Shown one piece after another: positions 46,643 to 56,159 of a DNA stretch of 64,000 nucleotides. The notes beneath the pieces are model-generated. The model was given only the letters and a program-made list of their open reading frames with translations, ran no database searches and was not told the DNA's origin. The first letter of the stretch is position 1. Each line of letters begins with the position of its first letter. A program made the position numbers and the translations under genes. This DNA comes from Thermus sediminis (lineage in GTDB: Bacteria > Deinococcota > Deinococci > Deinococcales > Thermaceae): the NCBI RefSeq assembly GCF_003426945.1, contig NZ_QURO01000004.1, forward strand, positions 1,240,001 to 1,304,000, in the 5' to 3' direction.

Positions 46643-47778
46643 ATAGAGGTTCCCCAACACAAGGAGATCCGCGAGCTGGCCCGCCGCTTCCTGGCGGAGC
46701 GGGGGTCGGCCCTACGGGAGTACGAGGAAAAGGAGGTTTTCCCCTGGCCCTTGGTAGAGGAGATGGCCCGGCTGGGGTTTCTCGGGGTCTTCGTGCCTGA
46801 AGAGCTGGGCGGCGCGGGCCTGGACTTCTGGGCCTACATCGCTCTCTTGGAGGAGATGGGGGGTACGCCTCTTTGCGCTCCATCCTCTCCGTACAGCAGA
46901 GCCTGGTCCTAACCCCTATCCTAGCCTACGGCACGGCGGAGCAAAAAGGGCGCTATGTCCCTCACCTAGCCTGGGGGGAGGTTCTAGGGGCCTACTGCCT
47001 TACCGAGCCGGGGGCGGGTTCCGATGCCGGGAGTCTGCAGGCCCGGGCCTACCGCGATGGGGACCACTACCTCCTGGAGGGGCAGAAGACCTTCATCTCC
47101 CACGCCAACGTGGCTGAGGTCTTCCTGGTTTTCGCCAAGACTGATCCCGAGAGGGGAAGCCAGGGGATCACCGCCTTCCTCGTGGAGCGCCGGGACGGAG
47201 TCAAGACCATGCCCCTGAAGGGAAAGCTGGGGCTGCGGGCAGCGGACACGGGGATGGTCTTCCTGGACGGGGTGCGGGTGCCCAGGGAAAGGGTCTTGGG
47301 GCAGGAGGGGGAGGGATTCAGGATCGCCCTTTCCACCCTGGACATAGGCCGGATCGCCCTGGCGGCGGGGGCGGTGGGCCTGATGCAGCGGGCTTTGGGC
47401 CTTTCCTTGGCCTACGTAAAGGAGCGGCAGCAGTTCGGCCGGCCCATCGGGGCCTTCCAGCTGGTCCAGGAGAAGTTGGCGGAGATGAAGCTGGACCTCG
47501 AGGCCAGCCGCCTCCTTGTCTACCAAGCGGTGACCAAGAAGCTGTCCGGGGAGCGGTACACCCTGGAGGCCAGCATGGCCAAGCTCTTCGCCTCCGAGGC
47601 CGCCAACCGCGTGGCCTACAAGGCCATCCAGGTCCACGGGGGGTACGGCTTCTTTGAGGAGTACGAGGTGGCCCGGCTCTACCGTGACGCCCGCATCCTC
47701 ACCCTCTACGAGGGCACCAGCGAGATCCAGAAACTGGTCATCGGGGCCCACTTGACGGGGTTGAGGGCGTTTTCCTAA
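46643..47778 (+). pseudogene. Acyl-CoA dehydrogenase, frameshift and non-canonical start
   Basis: The first exon-like frame reads IEVPQHKEIRELARRFLAER from ATA 46643, behind an AGGAGG; no ATG, GTG or TTG is available there. At a run of six G (46855-46862) the frame breaks; one more G would join MGG to GYASLRSILSVQQSLVLTP. The long C-terminal frame has YCLTEPGAGSDAGSLQARA, FGRPIGAFQLVQEKLAEM and the catalytic region YRDARILTLYEGTSEIQKL, a normal ACAD. Either a young pseudogene or a base-calling error plus an odd start. Confidence 0.75.
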
Positions 47779-48179
47779 TGAGAAGGCTTTCCGGTAAAAC
47801 CGACCCATTCACCGGAGCGGCCAGGAGCGTCGGCTGGGCGGCCCTAGGGCTTTTTGCCCGGGGGGAGGGGCTGGTGGTCGTGGAGGCAAAAGCCCTTTGG
47901 GAGGCGGTAGTGGGCCTCGAGGCTAGGCCTCGGCCAGCCCAAAGGGGTGGAAAGGGCTTTCCAGAGGGGCCCCGGAGAGCTCGGGGCCACCCGTGGGGTG
48001 CCCGCTTCGCCGGGGTCGTCTCACCTGGGCTTCCTCTTGGAACTTGCCTCTGGAGGGGTGGGTGCGTACCCTGGAAGCGGACCTCATGGGGGTTTCTGGT
48101 AGCGGGAGGGGCTGGTGAGGTTGTGGAGGGTGGGGATAGCCTGGTGCCAACGGGCTCTGTGCTGGCCCTTAAAGGCTAG
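47778..48179 (+). pseudogene. Degenerate short-chain dehydrogenase (SDR) remnant
   Basis: MRRLSGKTDPFTGAARSVGW resembles an SDR start (LxGKxALVTGAARGxGR) with changed and missing bases. LGLFARGEGLVVVEAKALWE, then FAGVVSPGLPLGT, and SLVPTGSVLALKG follow further SDR landmarks but with the intervening parts scrambled by indels. The Tyr-xxx-Lys active site is gone. About 130 of the expected 250 codons remain recognisable. Confidence 0.55.
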
Positions 48180-48267
48180 CCCCCAAGGGTATCTGGGTGG
48201 GCATCCCTTTCCCCGGTCCCACGGGCGGGTTATCCCTGGGGTCGGGAATCAAAGGAGGTAGATAGGG

Positions 48268-48717
48268 ATGGGCATGTACTTTGAGGACTTTGAGGTGGGC
48301 CAGCGGTTTGTCACGGCCGGGCGCACGGTGACCGAGGCGGACATCGTCAACTTCGCCGGGGTCTCGGGAGACTACAATCCCATCCACACCGACGCCGAGC
48401 ACGCCAAGGAGACCTCCTTTGGCCAGCGCATCGCCCATGGCCTTTTGGTGCTGGCCATGCTGACGGGCTTGAGGCAGCGCTCGGGCCACTTTGAGGGAAC
48501 CCTCATCGCCTGGCTGGAGGTCCGGAACTACCGCTTCCTGAAGCCTGTCTTCATCGGGGACACGGTCCACGGGGAGACGGAGATCCTGGAGAAGCGGGAG
48601 ACCTCCAAACCCGACCGAGGGATCTTGGTCCAGAGGGTGCGGGTGGTGAACCAAAGGGGTGAGGCGGTGCACGAAGGGGAGTTCGTGACCATGGTCCGGA
48701 GGAGGCCAAGGGGGTAA
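48268..48717 (+). CDS. MaoC-family (R)-enoyl-CoA hydratase
   Basis: 149 residues, hot-dog fold. The hydratase-2 motif FAGVSGDYNPIHTDAEHAK near 30-48 contains the catalytic Asp and His, and RIAHGLLVLAMLTGL follows. Such enzymes hydrate enoyl-CoA in beta-oxidation-like routes. An AGGAGG precedes ATG 48268. It is intact although its neighbours on both sides are broken. Confidence 0.88.
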   Translation: MGMYFEDFEVGQRFVTAGRTVTEADIVNFAGVSGDYNPIHTDAEHAKETSFGQRIAHGLLVLAMLTGLRQRSGHFEGTLIAWLEVRNYRFLKPVFIGDTVHGETEILEKRETSKPDRGILVQRVRVVNQRGEAVHEGEFVTMVRRRPRG

Positions 48718-48720
48718 GGC

Positions 48721-49888
48721 ATGGACTTCAGCCTGGACCAGGAAACGGCAGCGCTTAGGGACCGCGTGCGGGCCTTCATAGAGGAGGCTGTCATCCCCCG
48801 GGAGGGGGAGGTGGCCAGGGACCTGGGGCGCCTGGAGGGGGTCCTGGGGGAGCTCCAAAGGGAGGCCAGGGCCTGGGGCCTCTTCCTACCCCAAATGCCC
48901 CGGGAGTTGGGCGGGCTTGGGCTTTCCTAGCGGCAGCTCGCCGTGATCCTGGAGGAGGCGGGGCGGAGCCTCTTGGGCCCCCGGGCCCTCAACGCCGCGG
49001 CCCCCGACGAGGGGAACATGCACCTCCTCCACCAGGTGGCCAGCGAGGCCCAAAAGCGCCGCTACCTCCACCCCCTCCTCGCAGGAGAGGTGCGGAGCGG
49101 CTTCGCCATGACCGAGCCCATGGGGGCGGGATCGGACCCTAGCCTCCTCCAGACCACGGCCCGGCGCAAGGGAAGGGGGTTTGTGCTGGAGGGGCGGAAG
49201 TGGTACACCACCGGGGCCGAGGGGGCGGCCTTCTTCATCGTCCTGGCCCGGGCGGAGGAGGGCCCCACCATGTTCCTGGTGGACCGGGACCACCCGGGCC
49301 TGAGGCTCCTCCGCACCATCCCCACCATGGACCACTGGAGCCCGGGGGGGCACGGAGAGATCCTCCTGGAGGGGTGCGAGGTGGGGGAGGAGGCGGTCTT
49401 GGGGGAGGTGGGCAAGGGCTTCCACTACGCCGAGCTCCGCCTGGACCCGGCCCGCCTCACCCACTGCATGCGCTGGCTGGGCGTGGGGGTGCGGGCCACG
49501 GAGCTGGCCCAGGAATACGCCCTGAGGCGGGAGTCCTTCGGGAAGCGGCTGGCGGAGCACCAGGGGGTGCAGTTCATGATCGCCGACAGCCACATGGAGC
49601 TCCACGCCGCCCGCCTCATGGTCTGGCACGCCGCCTGGAAGCTGGACCGGGGGGAGAGGATCCGCCACGAGGCCTCCATGGCTAAGGTCTTCGTGGCCGA
49701 GGCCGTGGGCCGGGCCGTGGGCCGTGGACCGGGCGGTCCAGATCACGGGCGGCCTGGGCATCAGCGAGGACATCCCCCTCTCCATCTTCTACCGGGAGGT
49801 ACGGCCCTTCCGCATCTACGACGGGCCCAGCGAGGTCCACCGGGCCAGCATCGGCAAGCGGGCCCTCTTCAAGGGGCTCAGGCCATGA
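48721..49888 (+). pseudogene. Acyl-CoA dehydrogenase, amber stop and duplication frameshift
   Basis: The frame starts at ATG 48721 (MDFSLDQETAALRDRVRAF), reaches TAG at 48928-48930 after ELGGLGLS, and continues in the same frame as RQLAVILEEAGRSLLGP through FAMTEPMGAGSDPSLLQTTA and the FAD-binding RESFGKRLAEHQGVQFMIAD. Near 49705-49730 a repeated GGGCCGTG block shifts the frame; the expected ending ITGGLGISEDIPLSIFYREV is found in another frame and stops at 49888. Two independent lesions make it non-functional. Confidence 0.82.
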
Positions 49889-50862
49889 GGGAGGCCCTGG
49901 AGGCCACCCTTAGGGAACTCTTCGGGCCGGGGGAGATCCTCGCCCTGAGGCGCCTCCCCGGGGGGGCCTCCAAGGAGGCCTGGGCCCTGGACTACCGCAC
50001 GGGGGATGGGGTCCTCCCCCTCTTCCTCCGGCGGGCGGGAGGGGGGGTGATCTACTCGGGAACCCTGCCCCTGGCTCAGGAGTTCCGCCTCCTCCAGATA
50101 GCCCACGCCCACGGGGTTAGGGTTCCCAAGCCCCTCCACTACTTCCCCGAGCTGGAGGGACGGGAAGCCTTCCTCATGGAACGGCTGGAGGGAGAGTCCA
50201 TTGGGACCCGCATCGTCCGCCGGCCCGAGTACGCCCAGGTGCGGGCGCGCCTCCCCGAGGCCATGGCCCGGGAGCTGGCGGCCATCCACGCCATCCCCCT
50301 CTCCGAGGTGGGCTTTCTCCCCCCTCCCAGCCAACCCCCCTGGCAGGAGGCCTTGGCCCTGGCCTACCAGGACCTGGACGCCCTGGGCGAGCCCCATCCC
50401 GCGCTAGAGTGGGGGCTCCGTTGGCTCTCGCAAAACCCCCCGTCCCCCCGGTCCCCCGTGCTGGTGCACGGGGACTTCCGCATCGGCAACCTCCTCGTCA
50501 GCAGGGAGGAGCTCCTCGCCGTCCTGGACTGGGAGTTCGCCCACCTGGGCGACCCCCGGGAGGACCTGGCCTGGCCCCTGGTCCGGGCATGGCGCTTCGG
50601 CGAGGACGCCAGGCGCCTGGGAGGAGTGGGGGAGGTGGGCCCCTTCCTGGAACGCTACAACGCCCTCACGGGGAGGGAGGTGGCCCCGGAGGAGCTCTTC
50701 TGGTAGGAGGTCTCGGGCAACCTCCGCTGGGGCCTGGGGGCCCTGAAGCAGGCCAGGCGGCACCTCAGGGGCGAGGAGCGCAGCGTGGAGCTCGCCGTCC
50801 TGGGGAGGCTTGCCGCCGAGATGGAGTACGAGATCCTTCATCTCCTGGAAGGCTATGGATAG
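49885..50862 (+). pseudogene. Aminoglycoside-phosphotransferase-like (ACAD10-type) kinase, amber stop
   Basis: A choline-kinase-like fold: LRRLPGGASKEAWALDY near 20-36, catalytic LVHGDFRIGNLL near 193-204 and LAVLDWEFAHLGDPREDLAW near 210-229. TAG at 50704-50706, after APEELFW, cuts off 52 codons that continue in the same frame (EVSGNLRWGLGALKQARRHL) to TAG 50860-50862. The active-site residues precede the stop, so some activity could remain. Such kinases occur beside acyl-CoA dehydrogenases in catabolic clusters. Confidence 0.75.
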
Positions 50863-51205
50863 GCCCACCCTGGACGAACTCCTGGAGGCGGTGGGGGAGT
50901 TCCTGGAACGGGAGGTCCTGCCCACCGTGGGCGACCCCAGGCTCCGCTTCCAGCTCCTGGTGGCCCTGAACGCCCTAAGCATCGCCCGCCGGGAAGCCTC
51001 TCAAGGGGAGGCCCTCAAGGGGGAAGAAACGGCGGAACTCCAGGCCCTTCTCGGGAAGGCCGGGGAGCGGGAGGCCCTCCTCCAGGAACTGGCCCGGAGG
51101 ATCCGCCAGGGCCAGGCCCCCGAGGCCACCCCCGCCTTCCTCAAGGCCCACGTGCGGCGGAAGCTCCTCCTGGCCAACCCCAAGCTCCTGGAGCGCTACC
51201 CATGA
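50855..51205 (+). CDS. DUF6285-like helical protein
   Basis: 116 residues from ATG 50855 (MDRPTLDELLEAVGEFLERE), overlapping the end of the kinase frame by 8 nt. Helical and charged; LRFQLLVALNALSIARREA and VRRKLLLANPKLLERYP at the C-terminus match the small proteins that regularly follow ACAD10-type kinase genes. Role unknown, presumably in the same acyl-CoA route. Confidence 0.7.
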   Translation: MDRPTLDELLEAVGEFLEREVLPTVGDPRLRFQLLVALNALSIARREASQGEALKGEETAELQALLGKAGEREALLQELARRIRQGQAPEATPAFLKAHVRRKLLLANPKLLERYP

Positions 51206-51846
51206 GGCGCCGCCTCCTCCTCCTGCGCCACGGGGAGGTGGACTACTTCCCCGGAGGGCGGCCCGTCCCCCCGGAGGAGGTGGGCCTCACCCCCAGGGGC
51301 CGGGCCCAGGCCGAGGCCGTGGGGGAGCTCCTCCAAGGGGTCCCCCTGGACCGGACCGTCCACTCCGGGCTCAGGAGGACCCAGGAGACCGCCGAGATCA
51401 TCCTGAAGGGCCGCCCCGTCCCCCTGGAGGCCTGGCCCGAGTTCCAGGAGATCCGCCCGGGAAGGCTTAGGGACCTGGAAGACCCCAAAGGGGCCTTCCT
51501 CCAGGCCTTCTCCCCCAATGACCCCTCGGACCGCTTCCTGGGCGGGGAGCGCTACCGGGACTTCCTGGACCGGGTCCTCGCCGCCTACGCCCGCCTCCTG
51601 GCCCAACCCTGGGACACCCTCCTCCTCGTGGCCCACGGCGGGGTGATCCGGGCCCTCCTCTCCTACGCCCTCACCGGGCAAAGGGGCTTCCTCCCCCTGG
51701 AGGTCCACCCCTGCGGCCTCTCCGTCCTGGACCTGGACGGGGAAAAGGCCCTCCTCCGCCTCCACAACCTCACCCCCCATGACCCCCTCCCCAAGGACCG
51801 CAGGACCACCATGGAGGCCCTCTGGGAGGCCTACGAGCGGGAATAA
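51202..51846 (+). CDS. Histidine phosphatase (phosphoglycerate mutase-like)
   Basis: 214 residues. The phosphohistidine motif LLLLRHGEVDYF opens the chain; SGLRRTQETAEII near 53-65 and LLLVAHGGVIRALLSYAL near 142-160 complete the fold. The substrate is not predictable. It overlaps the preceding small gene by 4 nt and ends the cluster, convergent with glpD. Confidence 0.85.
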   Translation: MRRRLLLLRHGEVDYFPGGRPVPPEEVGLTPRGRAQAEAVGELLQGVPLDRTVHSGLRRTQETAEIILKGRPVPLEAWPEFQEIRPGRLRDLEDPKGAFLQAFSPNDPSDRFLGGERYRDFLDRVLAAYARLLAQPWDTLLLVAHGGVIRALLSYALTGQRGFLPLEVHPCGLSVLDLDGEKALLRLHNLTPHDPLPKDRRTTMEALWEAYERE

Positions 51847-51875
51847 GCGGGCTCGGGGAAAGGAGCCGGAACCCA

Positions 51876-53411
51876 TTAGCAGAGCCCCGGCAGGGCTTCC
51901 TTGGCCTCCTCCTGCTCCGCCCGCCTCCGCCCCTCGTCCCAGCCCAGGAGGGGGGCCATGCGCTCCACCACCCGGGGCAAGGCCAGGAGGGCCTGCTCCC
52001 GGTCCAGGAGGGCCAGGCCCATCCTCCGGGCCAGGACGTCCAGGGGCTTCCTGGCAAGCTCCCGCCCCACGGCCCACACCACCTCCCCCTCCAGGTAGGG
52101 CAGCCCGGGAAGGAGGGGCCTATCCCCAAGGGCCGCCACCTTAGGGGCCAGGACGCCGTAGGTGGCGTAGAGGTGCTCCGCCACCCCTTCCGGAAGGTCC
52201 AAAGGAGGCCTGGGGCCCGCCCCCAGGAGGGGGGTGGCGTGGGAGGAGGAGGGGGGGAGGGTGAGGCCCAGGTCCCCGGCCACCCGCTCCACCAGGTCCC
52301 GGGCCATGAGGCGGAAGGTGGTCCACTTCCCCCCCACCAGGGTGTAGAGGCCCCCCCGGGCCTCTATGTGGTGGTCCCGCACGAGGAACCGGGTCTCCCC
52401 CCTCCCCACCAGGGGCCTCAGGCCCGACCAGGCCGCCCGCACCCGGCCCGAGAGGTCCCCCAGGTAGGGGCGGACCTCCTCCAGGAGGTAGGCCACCTCC
52501 TCCTCCCGGGGGAGGGGGCAGGGGGTGGGCCCGGCGGGGAGGTCCGTGGTCCCCAGGAGGGCCCTCCCCCGGTAGGGCAAGAGGAAGAGGACCCGGCCGT
52601 CTCGGGTCCGGGGGAGGAGGAGGCCCGCCTCCAAGGGGTAGTCCAGGACCAGGTGGGCCCCGCTAGAGGGGGTGAGGAGGGGAGGGAGGTCGGGGTCCAG
52701 GAGGCGGCGCACCCCGTCCGCCAAAGGGCCGGTGGCGTTCACCACCGCCTTGGCCCAGACCTCCACCTCCCTCCCCGTGAGGCGGTCCTCCACCACCGCC
52801 CCCCGCACCCTCCCCCCCTCCAGGAGGAGGGCCTTGGCCTGGGCGTGGTTCAGGGCCACGCCCCCCCGCTCCAGGGCGGAGAGGATAAGGGCCAGGTTCA
52901 GGCGGAAGTCCTCAAACTGCCCATCCGCGTAGGCCACGCCCCCCAGGGTGGGCGGGAGGTCGGGGAAGAGGGCCCGCACCGCCCCCGGGGGGAGGTAGCG
53001 GCTTGGGGCCAGCCACCTCCTCCCCGAAAGGAGGTCGTAGAGCTTGAGGCCCGCCCAGTAGTAGGGGATCTCCAGGGGCCGGAAGAGGGGGGTGACCAGG
53101 GTGAGGGGCCGGGCCAGGTGGGGGGCGAGCCCCAGGACCACCCGCCTCTCCCCCAGGGCCTCCCGCACCAACCGGAGCTGGCGAGGGTCCAGGCGCCGCA
53201 CCGCGAGCTCCAGGTACCGCACCCCCCCGTGGAGGAGCTTGGTGGAGCGGGAGCTCGTCCCCGAGGCGAAGTCCTTCGCCTCCACCAAGGCGGCCTTCAG
53301 GCCCCTCAGGGTAGCCTCCCACAACACCCCCGCCCCCGTGGCCCCGCCCCCCAGGACGAGGAGGTCCCAGGGTTCCCTTAGCCTTTCAAAGAGGGCTTCC
53401 CGGTCCGTCAC
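51876..53411 (-). CDS. glpD: Glycerol-3-phosphate dehydrogenase, FAD-dependent
   Basis: 511 residues from GTG 53411, overlapping the glpK stop by 4 nt. The FAD-binding start is [20 protein letters not shown] near 17-36, then [20 protein letters not shown] near 53-72; [20 protein letters not shown] near 355 is the conserved C-terminal part of the oxidase fold. It oxidises glycerol 3-phosphate to dihydroxyacetone phosphate and feeds electrons to quinone at the membrane. Confidence 0.92.
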   Translation of the reverse strand: MTDREALFERLREPWDLLVLGGGATGAGVLWEATLRGLKAALVEAKDFASGTSSRSTKLLHGGVRYLELAVRRLDPRQLRLVREALGERRVVLGLAPHLARPLTLVTPLFRPLEIPYYWAGLKLYDLLSGRRWLAPSRYLPPGAVRALFPDLPPTLGGVAYADGQFEDFRLNLALILSALERGGVALNHAQAKALLLEGGRVRGAVVEDRLTGREVEVWAKAVVNATGPLADGVRRLLDPDLPPLLTPSSGAHLVLDYPLEAGLLLPRTRDGRVLFLLPYRGRALLGTTDLPAGPTPCPLPREEEVAYLLEEVRPYLGDLSGRVRAAWSGLRPLVGRGETRFLVRDHHIEARGGLYTLVGGKWTTFRLMARDLVERVAGDLGLTLPPSSSHATPLLGAGPRPPLDLPEGVAEHLYATYGVLAPKVAALGDRPLLPGLPYLEGEVVWAVGRELARKPLDVLARRMGLALLDREQALLALPRVVERMAPLLGWDEGRRRAEQEEAKEALPGLC

Positions 53412-54898
53412 GCTCCCTCCCTGGCGAAGCCCAGGGCCCGCTCCACCGCCCGCCGCCACCCCCGCCAGAGGGCCTGGCGGCGCTCCTCGGGCATCCGGGG
53501 GAGGAAGCGGGCCCCCAGGCCCCAGGCCCCCCGCACCCCCTCCAGGTCCAGCACCCCAGCCCCTACCCCCGCCATGAGGGCCGCCCCCAGGGCCGTGGTC
53601 TCCGTCACCCGGGGCCGGGCCACCCCCCTCCCCAGGAGGTCGGCCTGGATCTGGAGGAAGAGGTCGTTCCCCGCCATGCCCCCGTCCACCCGGAGCTCCC
53701 GGAGGGGGAGACCCGCCTCCCCCGCCATGGCCTCCGCCACCTCGGCCACCAGGAAGGCCACCCCCTCCAGGGCCGCCCGGGCCAGGTGGGCCTTGGTGGT
53801 CCCCCGGGTCAGGCCCAGGATGGCCCCCCGGGCGTAGGGGTCCCAGTAGGGGGCCCCCAGGCCGGTGAAGGCGGGGACCAGGTAGACGCCGCCCGTGTCC
53901 GCCACACCCCCCGCCAGGGCCTCCACCTCCCCCTCCTCCCCCAGGAGGCCCACCTCCTTCAGCCACTGGACAGCCGCCCCCGCCACGAAGATGCTCCCCT
54001 CCAGGGCGTAGGTGGCCCTTCCCCCTAGCTGCCAGGCCACGGTGGTGAGGAGGCCCCTCTGGGAAGGGACGGGCTTTTCCCCCGTGTTCAGGAGGAGAAA
54101 GGCCCCCGTGCCGTAGGTGCACTTCCCCTCCCCCGCCAAGAGGGCCGCCTGGCCAAAGAGGGCCGCCTGCTGGTCCCCAAGAACCCCGCGGATGGGAATG
54201 GGGGCCCCAAAGAGCTCCCCAAGGGCTTCCCCAAACTCCCCGTCCGAAGGGCGCACCTCGGGAAGCATGGCCCGGGGAATCCCCAGGAGGTCCAGAAGCT
54301 CCCCGTCCCAAGAGAGGGTGTGCAGGTTGAAAAGCAGGGTGCGGCTGGCGTTCGTGGGGTCGGTGGCGTGCACCCTGCCCCCGGTGAGCCGCCAGAGGAG
54401 CCAGGTGTCCACGGTGCCGAAGAGGGCCTCCCCCCTCTCCCCCTTCGCCCGCAGCCCGGGGACGTTTTCCAGAAGCCAAAGGAGCTTGGTGCCGGAGAAG
54501 TAGGGGTCCAGGAGGAGGCCCGTGCGCTCCCGGAAAAGGGGCTCCAAGCCCCTCCCCCTCAGGGCCTCGCACAAGGGGGCCGTGCGCCGGTCCTGCCAGA
54601 CGATGGCCCGGTGGAAGGGCCTCCCCGTGGCCCGGTCCCACACCAGGGTGGTCTCCCGCTGGTTGGTGATCCCCAGGGCCACCACCGCCCCGGGGTCCAC
54701 CCCCGCCTGGCGCAAAACCTCCCGGGCCGCCCATGCCTGGGTCTCCCAGATCTCCTCGGGGTCGTGCTCCACCAGGCCCGGGGCCGGGTAGTGCTGCCGA
54801 AACTCTCGCCGGGCCATCCCCACCACCTCCCCCTCCGGGGTGAAGAGGATGGCCCGGCTGGAGGTGGTCCCCTGGTCTAGGGCTAGTAAGTAACTCAT
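53408..54898 (-). CDS. glpK: Glycerol kinase
   Basis: 496 residues, standard length. FGGY kinase motifs: [16 protein letters not shown] at the start, [18 protein letters not shown] near 50, [20 protein letters not shown] near 77-96, and the C-terminal [20 protein letters not shown]. It phosphorylates glycerol and supplies glpD. The glpF channel is not in the window. No Pho-like box is seen upstream. Confidence 0.95.
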   Translation of the reverse strand: MSYLLALDQGTTSSRAILFTPEGEVVGMARREFRQHYPAPGLVEHDPEEIWETQAWAAREVLRQAGVDPGAVVALGITNQRETTLVWDRATGRPFHRAIVWQDRRTAPLCEALRGRGLEPLFRERTGLLLDPYFSGTKLLWLLENVPGLRAKGERGEALFGTVDTWLLWRLTGGRVHATDPTNASRTLLFNLHTLSWDGELLDLLGIPRAMLPEVRPSDGEFGEALGELFGAPIPIRGVLGDQQAALFGQAALLAGEGKCTYGTGAFLLLNTGEKPVPSQRGLLTTVAWQLGGRATYALEGSIFVAGAAVQWLKEVGLLGEEGEVEALAGGVADTGGVYLVPAFTGLGAPYWDPYARGAILGLTRGTTKAHLARAALEGVAFLVAEVAEAMAGEAGLPLRELRVDGGMAGNDLFLQIQADLLGRGVARPRVTETTALGAALMAGVGAGVLDLEGVRGAWGLGARFLPRMPEERRQALWRGWRRAVERALGFAREGA

Positions 54899-54922
54899 AA
54901 CGCCTCCCGTAAAAGCCTCGGC

Positions 54923-55126
54923 TCACAGGAGGAGGGCCAGGCTGAAATCCCCCGGCAAAGCCCCCAAAACCTTTGCTCCAGGCTCCCTTCCCCTACCGGC
55001 CGTCTCGCCCACGAGGAGAACCCCCTCCACATCCACCTCCTCCGCCCTTTGGGCAAAGTTTCCTATGGGAATAACCGCCCCTTCCCTAGCAAAAACTGGG
55101 ATCTTCTCTAATCTAGAAACTTGCAC
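54923..55126 (-). pseudogene. C-terminal fragment of an alpha-glucosidase-like (GH31) enzyme
   Basis: 67 codons beginning MQVSRLEKIPVFAREGAVIP, which matches the conserved segment near the end of GH31 domains, followed by about 45 codons of beta-rich tail. The catalytic domain is absent. Codons such as TTT, AGA and ATA are unusual here, so the parent gene was probably foreign. Confidence 0.5.
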
Positions 55127-55189
55127 TTATGTATTCCGGGGATAGTTATGCTCGGGGGGACCCCTTGAAAGGGGCCGCGGGTTTCCCCT

Positions 55190-55870
55190 CAGATGACGGG
55201 TGCCATGCACCACAGGGTCCTTCCCCCCTCCTAGCCCTTTGGCCAAGCCCCCACCTCCGGGAATCCCTCAAAGCCCCCCTCTCCTGTTTCTCCAGGACCA
55301 AGGCAAGTGGCCCTAGACCAGGCCAGGAGGGGAAAAGGCCCCAAGCCCCGCCTCCTGGTGGTCCTGGACCTGTCCTCTTCTTTCACATCTTTCACGGCAA
55401 GGGGGAGCTCCATCTGGTGGTCCCTCGTCTACAGAGACCTCCGCCTCCCCTGGGCCTACCGTCTCTTTCGGGGTAAAGGGGAAAAGGCCCTCTCCTTCCT
55501 GGCCTCCCTCCCGCCCTGGACGCGCCGGGCCTTCCGGATACGGGTGGCGGTGGTGGGGATGCGGCGGGACGGGCGGCTGGCGGGAGGGGGGAGGCTTTCG
55601 GACCTGAGGCGCCAAGGGGTGAGGGTCCATCTGCGGGGGCTTTCCTTCCCGGTCTGAGTGGTCTGGTACCACCTTTCCTACCACCGCCCGGACCGCGCTC
55701 ACCTGGGGGAGGAGGAGGTTCAAGGTTGAGCACTTCTTCCGTGCCGCGAAGGGAGAGTTCTCCCTGGGGCAGTTTGGGCGGCGGACACCTCTTGGGGCGC
55801 ACCGCTTTTTGGTGCTTTCCCTGCCGGCCCACTGGGTGCGGGTGGGCGAGGGGTGGGGTGGGCTTGCCTG
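55190..55870 (+). mobile_element. IS4-like transposase relic
   Basis: Several frames on the plus strand keep pieces typical of Thermus IS4-like transposases: PRLLVVLDLSSS, LRLPWAYRLFRGKGEKALSF, GGGRLSDLRRQGVRVHLRGL and RFKVEHFFRAAKGEFSLGQF, in that order but in different frames. Multiple frameshifts and missing parts show long decay. Inverted repeats were not found. Confidence 0.55.
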
Positions 55871-55919
55871 GCGAGAGGCGGCTCCCATGGCGGCGCGGGT
55901 CTGCGAGGGGCAAGGGGGG

Positions 55920-56135
55920 AAGGTTTATGCGGGCTATGCGGGAGGTGCAAGTTTTGAGGTGAGCTACCTGAGGCCGGTACGGGGCGGCAGCCTGTTGGCT
56001 AGGGGCCGCGTCCTCCACCTGGGGAGGCGGCTAGCCCATGCGGTGGGGGAGATCTACCTGGAGGGGAGCCCCGTGGCCTTCGCCAAGGGCACCTTTTATC
56101 GTCTGGAGCCGGACCGGGCCCAAGGAGGAAGGTAG
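55920..56135 (+). pseudogene. C-terminal half of a PaaI-type hot-dog thioesterase
   Basis: GASFEVSYLRPVRGGSLLAR and LVHLGRR-like VLHLGRRLAHAVGEIYLEG, then VAFAKGTFYRLEPD, match the second half of PaaI thioesterases. The N-terminal half with the catalytic Asp is absent, apparently lost where the IS4-like relic lies. It precedes an acyl-CoA ligase gene, a fitting original partner. Confidence 0.55.
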
Positions 56136-56159
56136 ACTTGGGCCAAAGGAGGTGGAGGC

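Noticed and set aside
54899-54922. Pho-like box upstream of glpK
   Set aside because: No TGAC pair with the 11-bp period is present there, although glycerol 3-phosphate metabolism made it plausible.
51876-54926. A single 1016-codon minus-strand frame that seems to fuse an unknown Gly-rich protein to GlpD
   Set aside because: The first half is an alternative frame of glpK. The Gly/Pro/Arg-rich composition and the normal GlpK frame show that only the GlpD part, from GTG 53411, is real.
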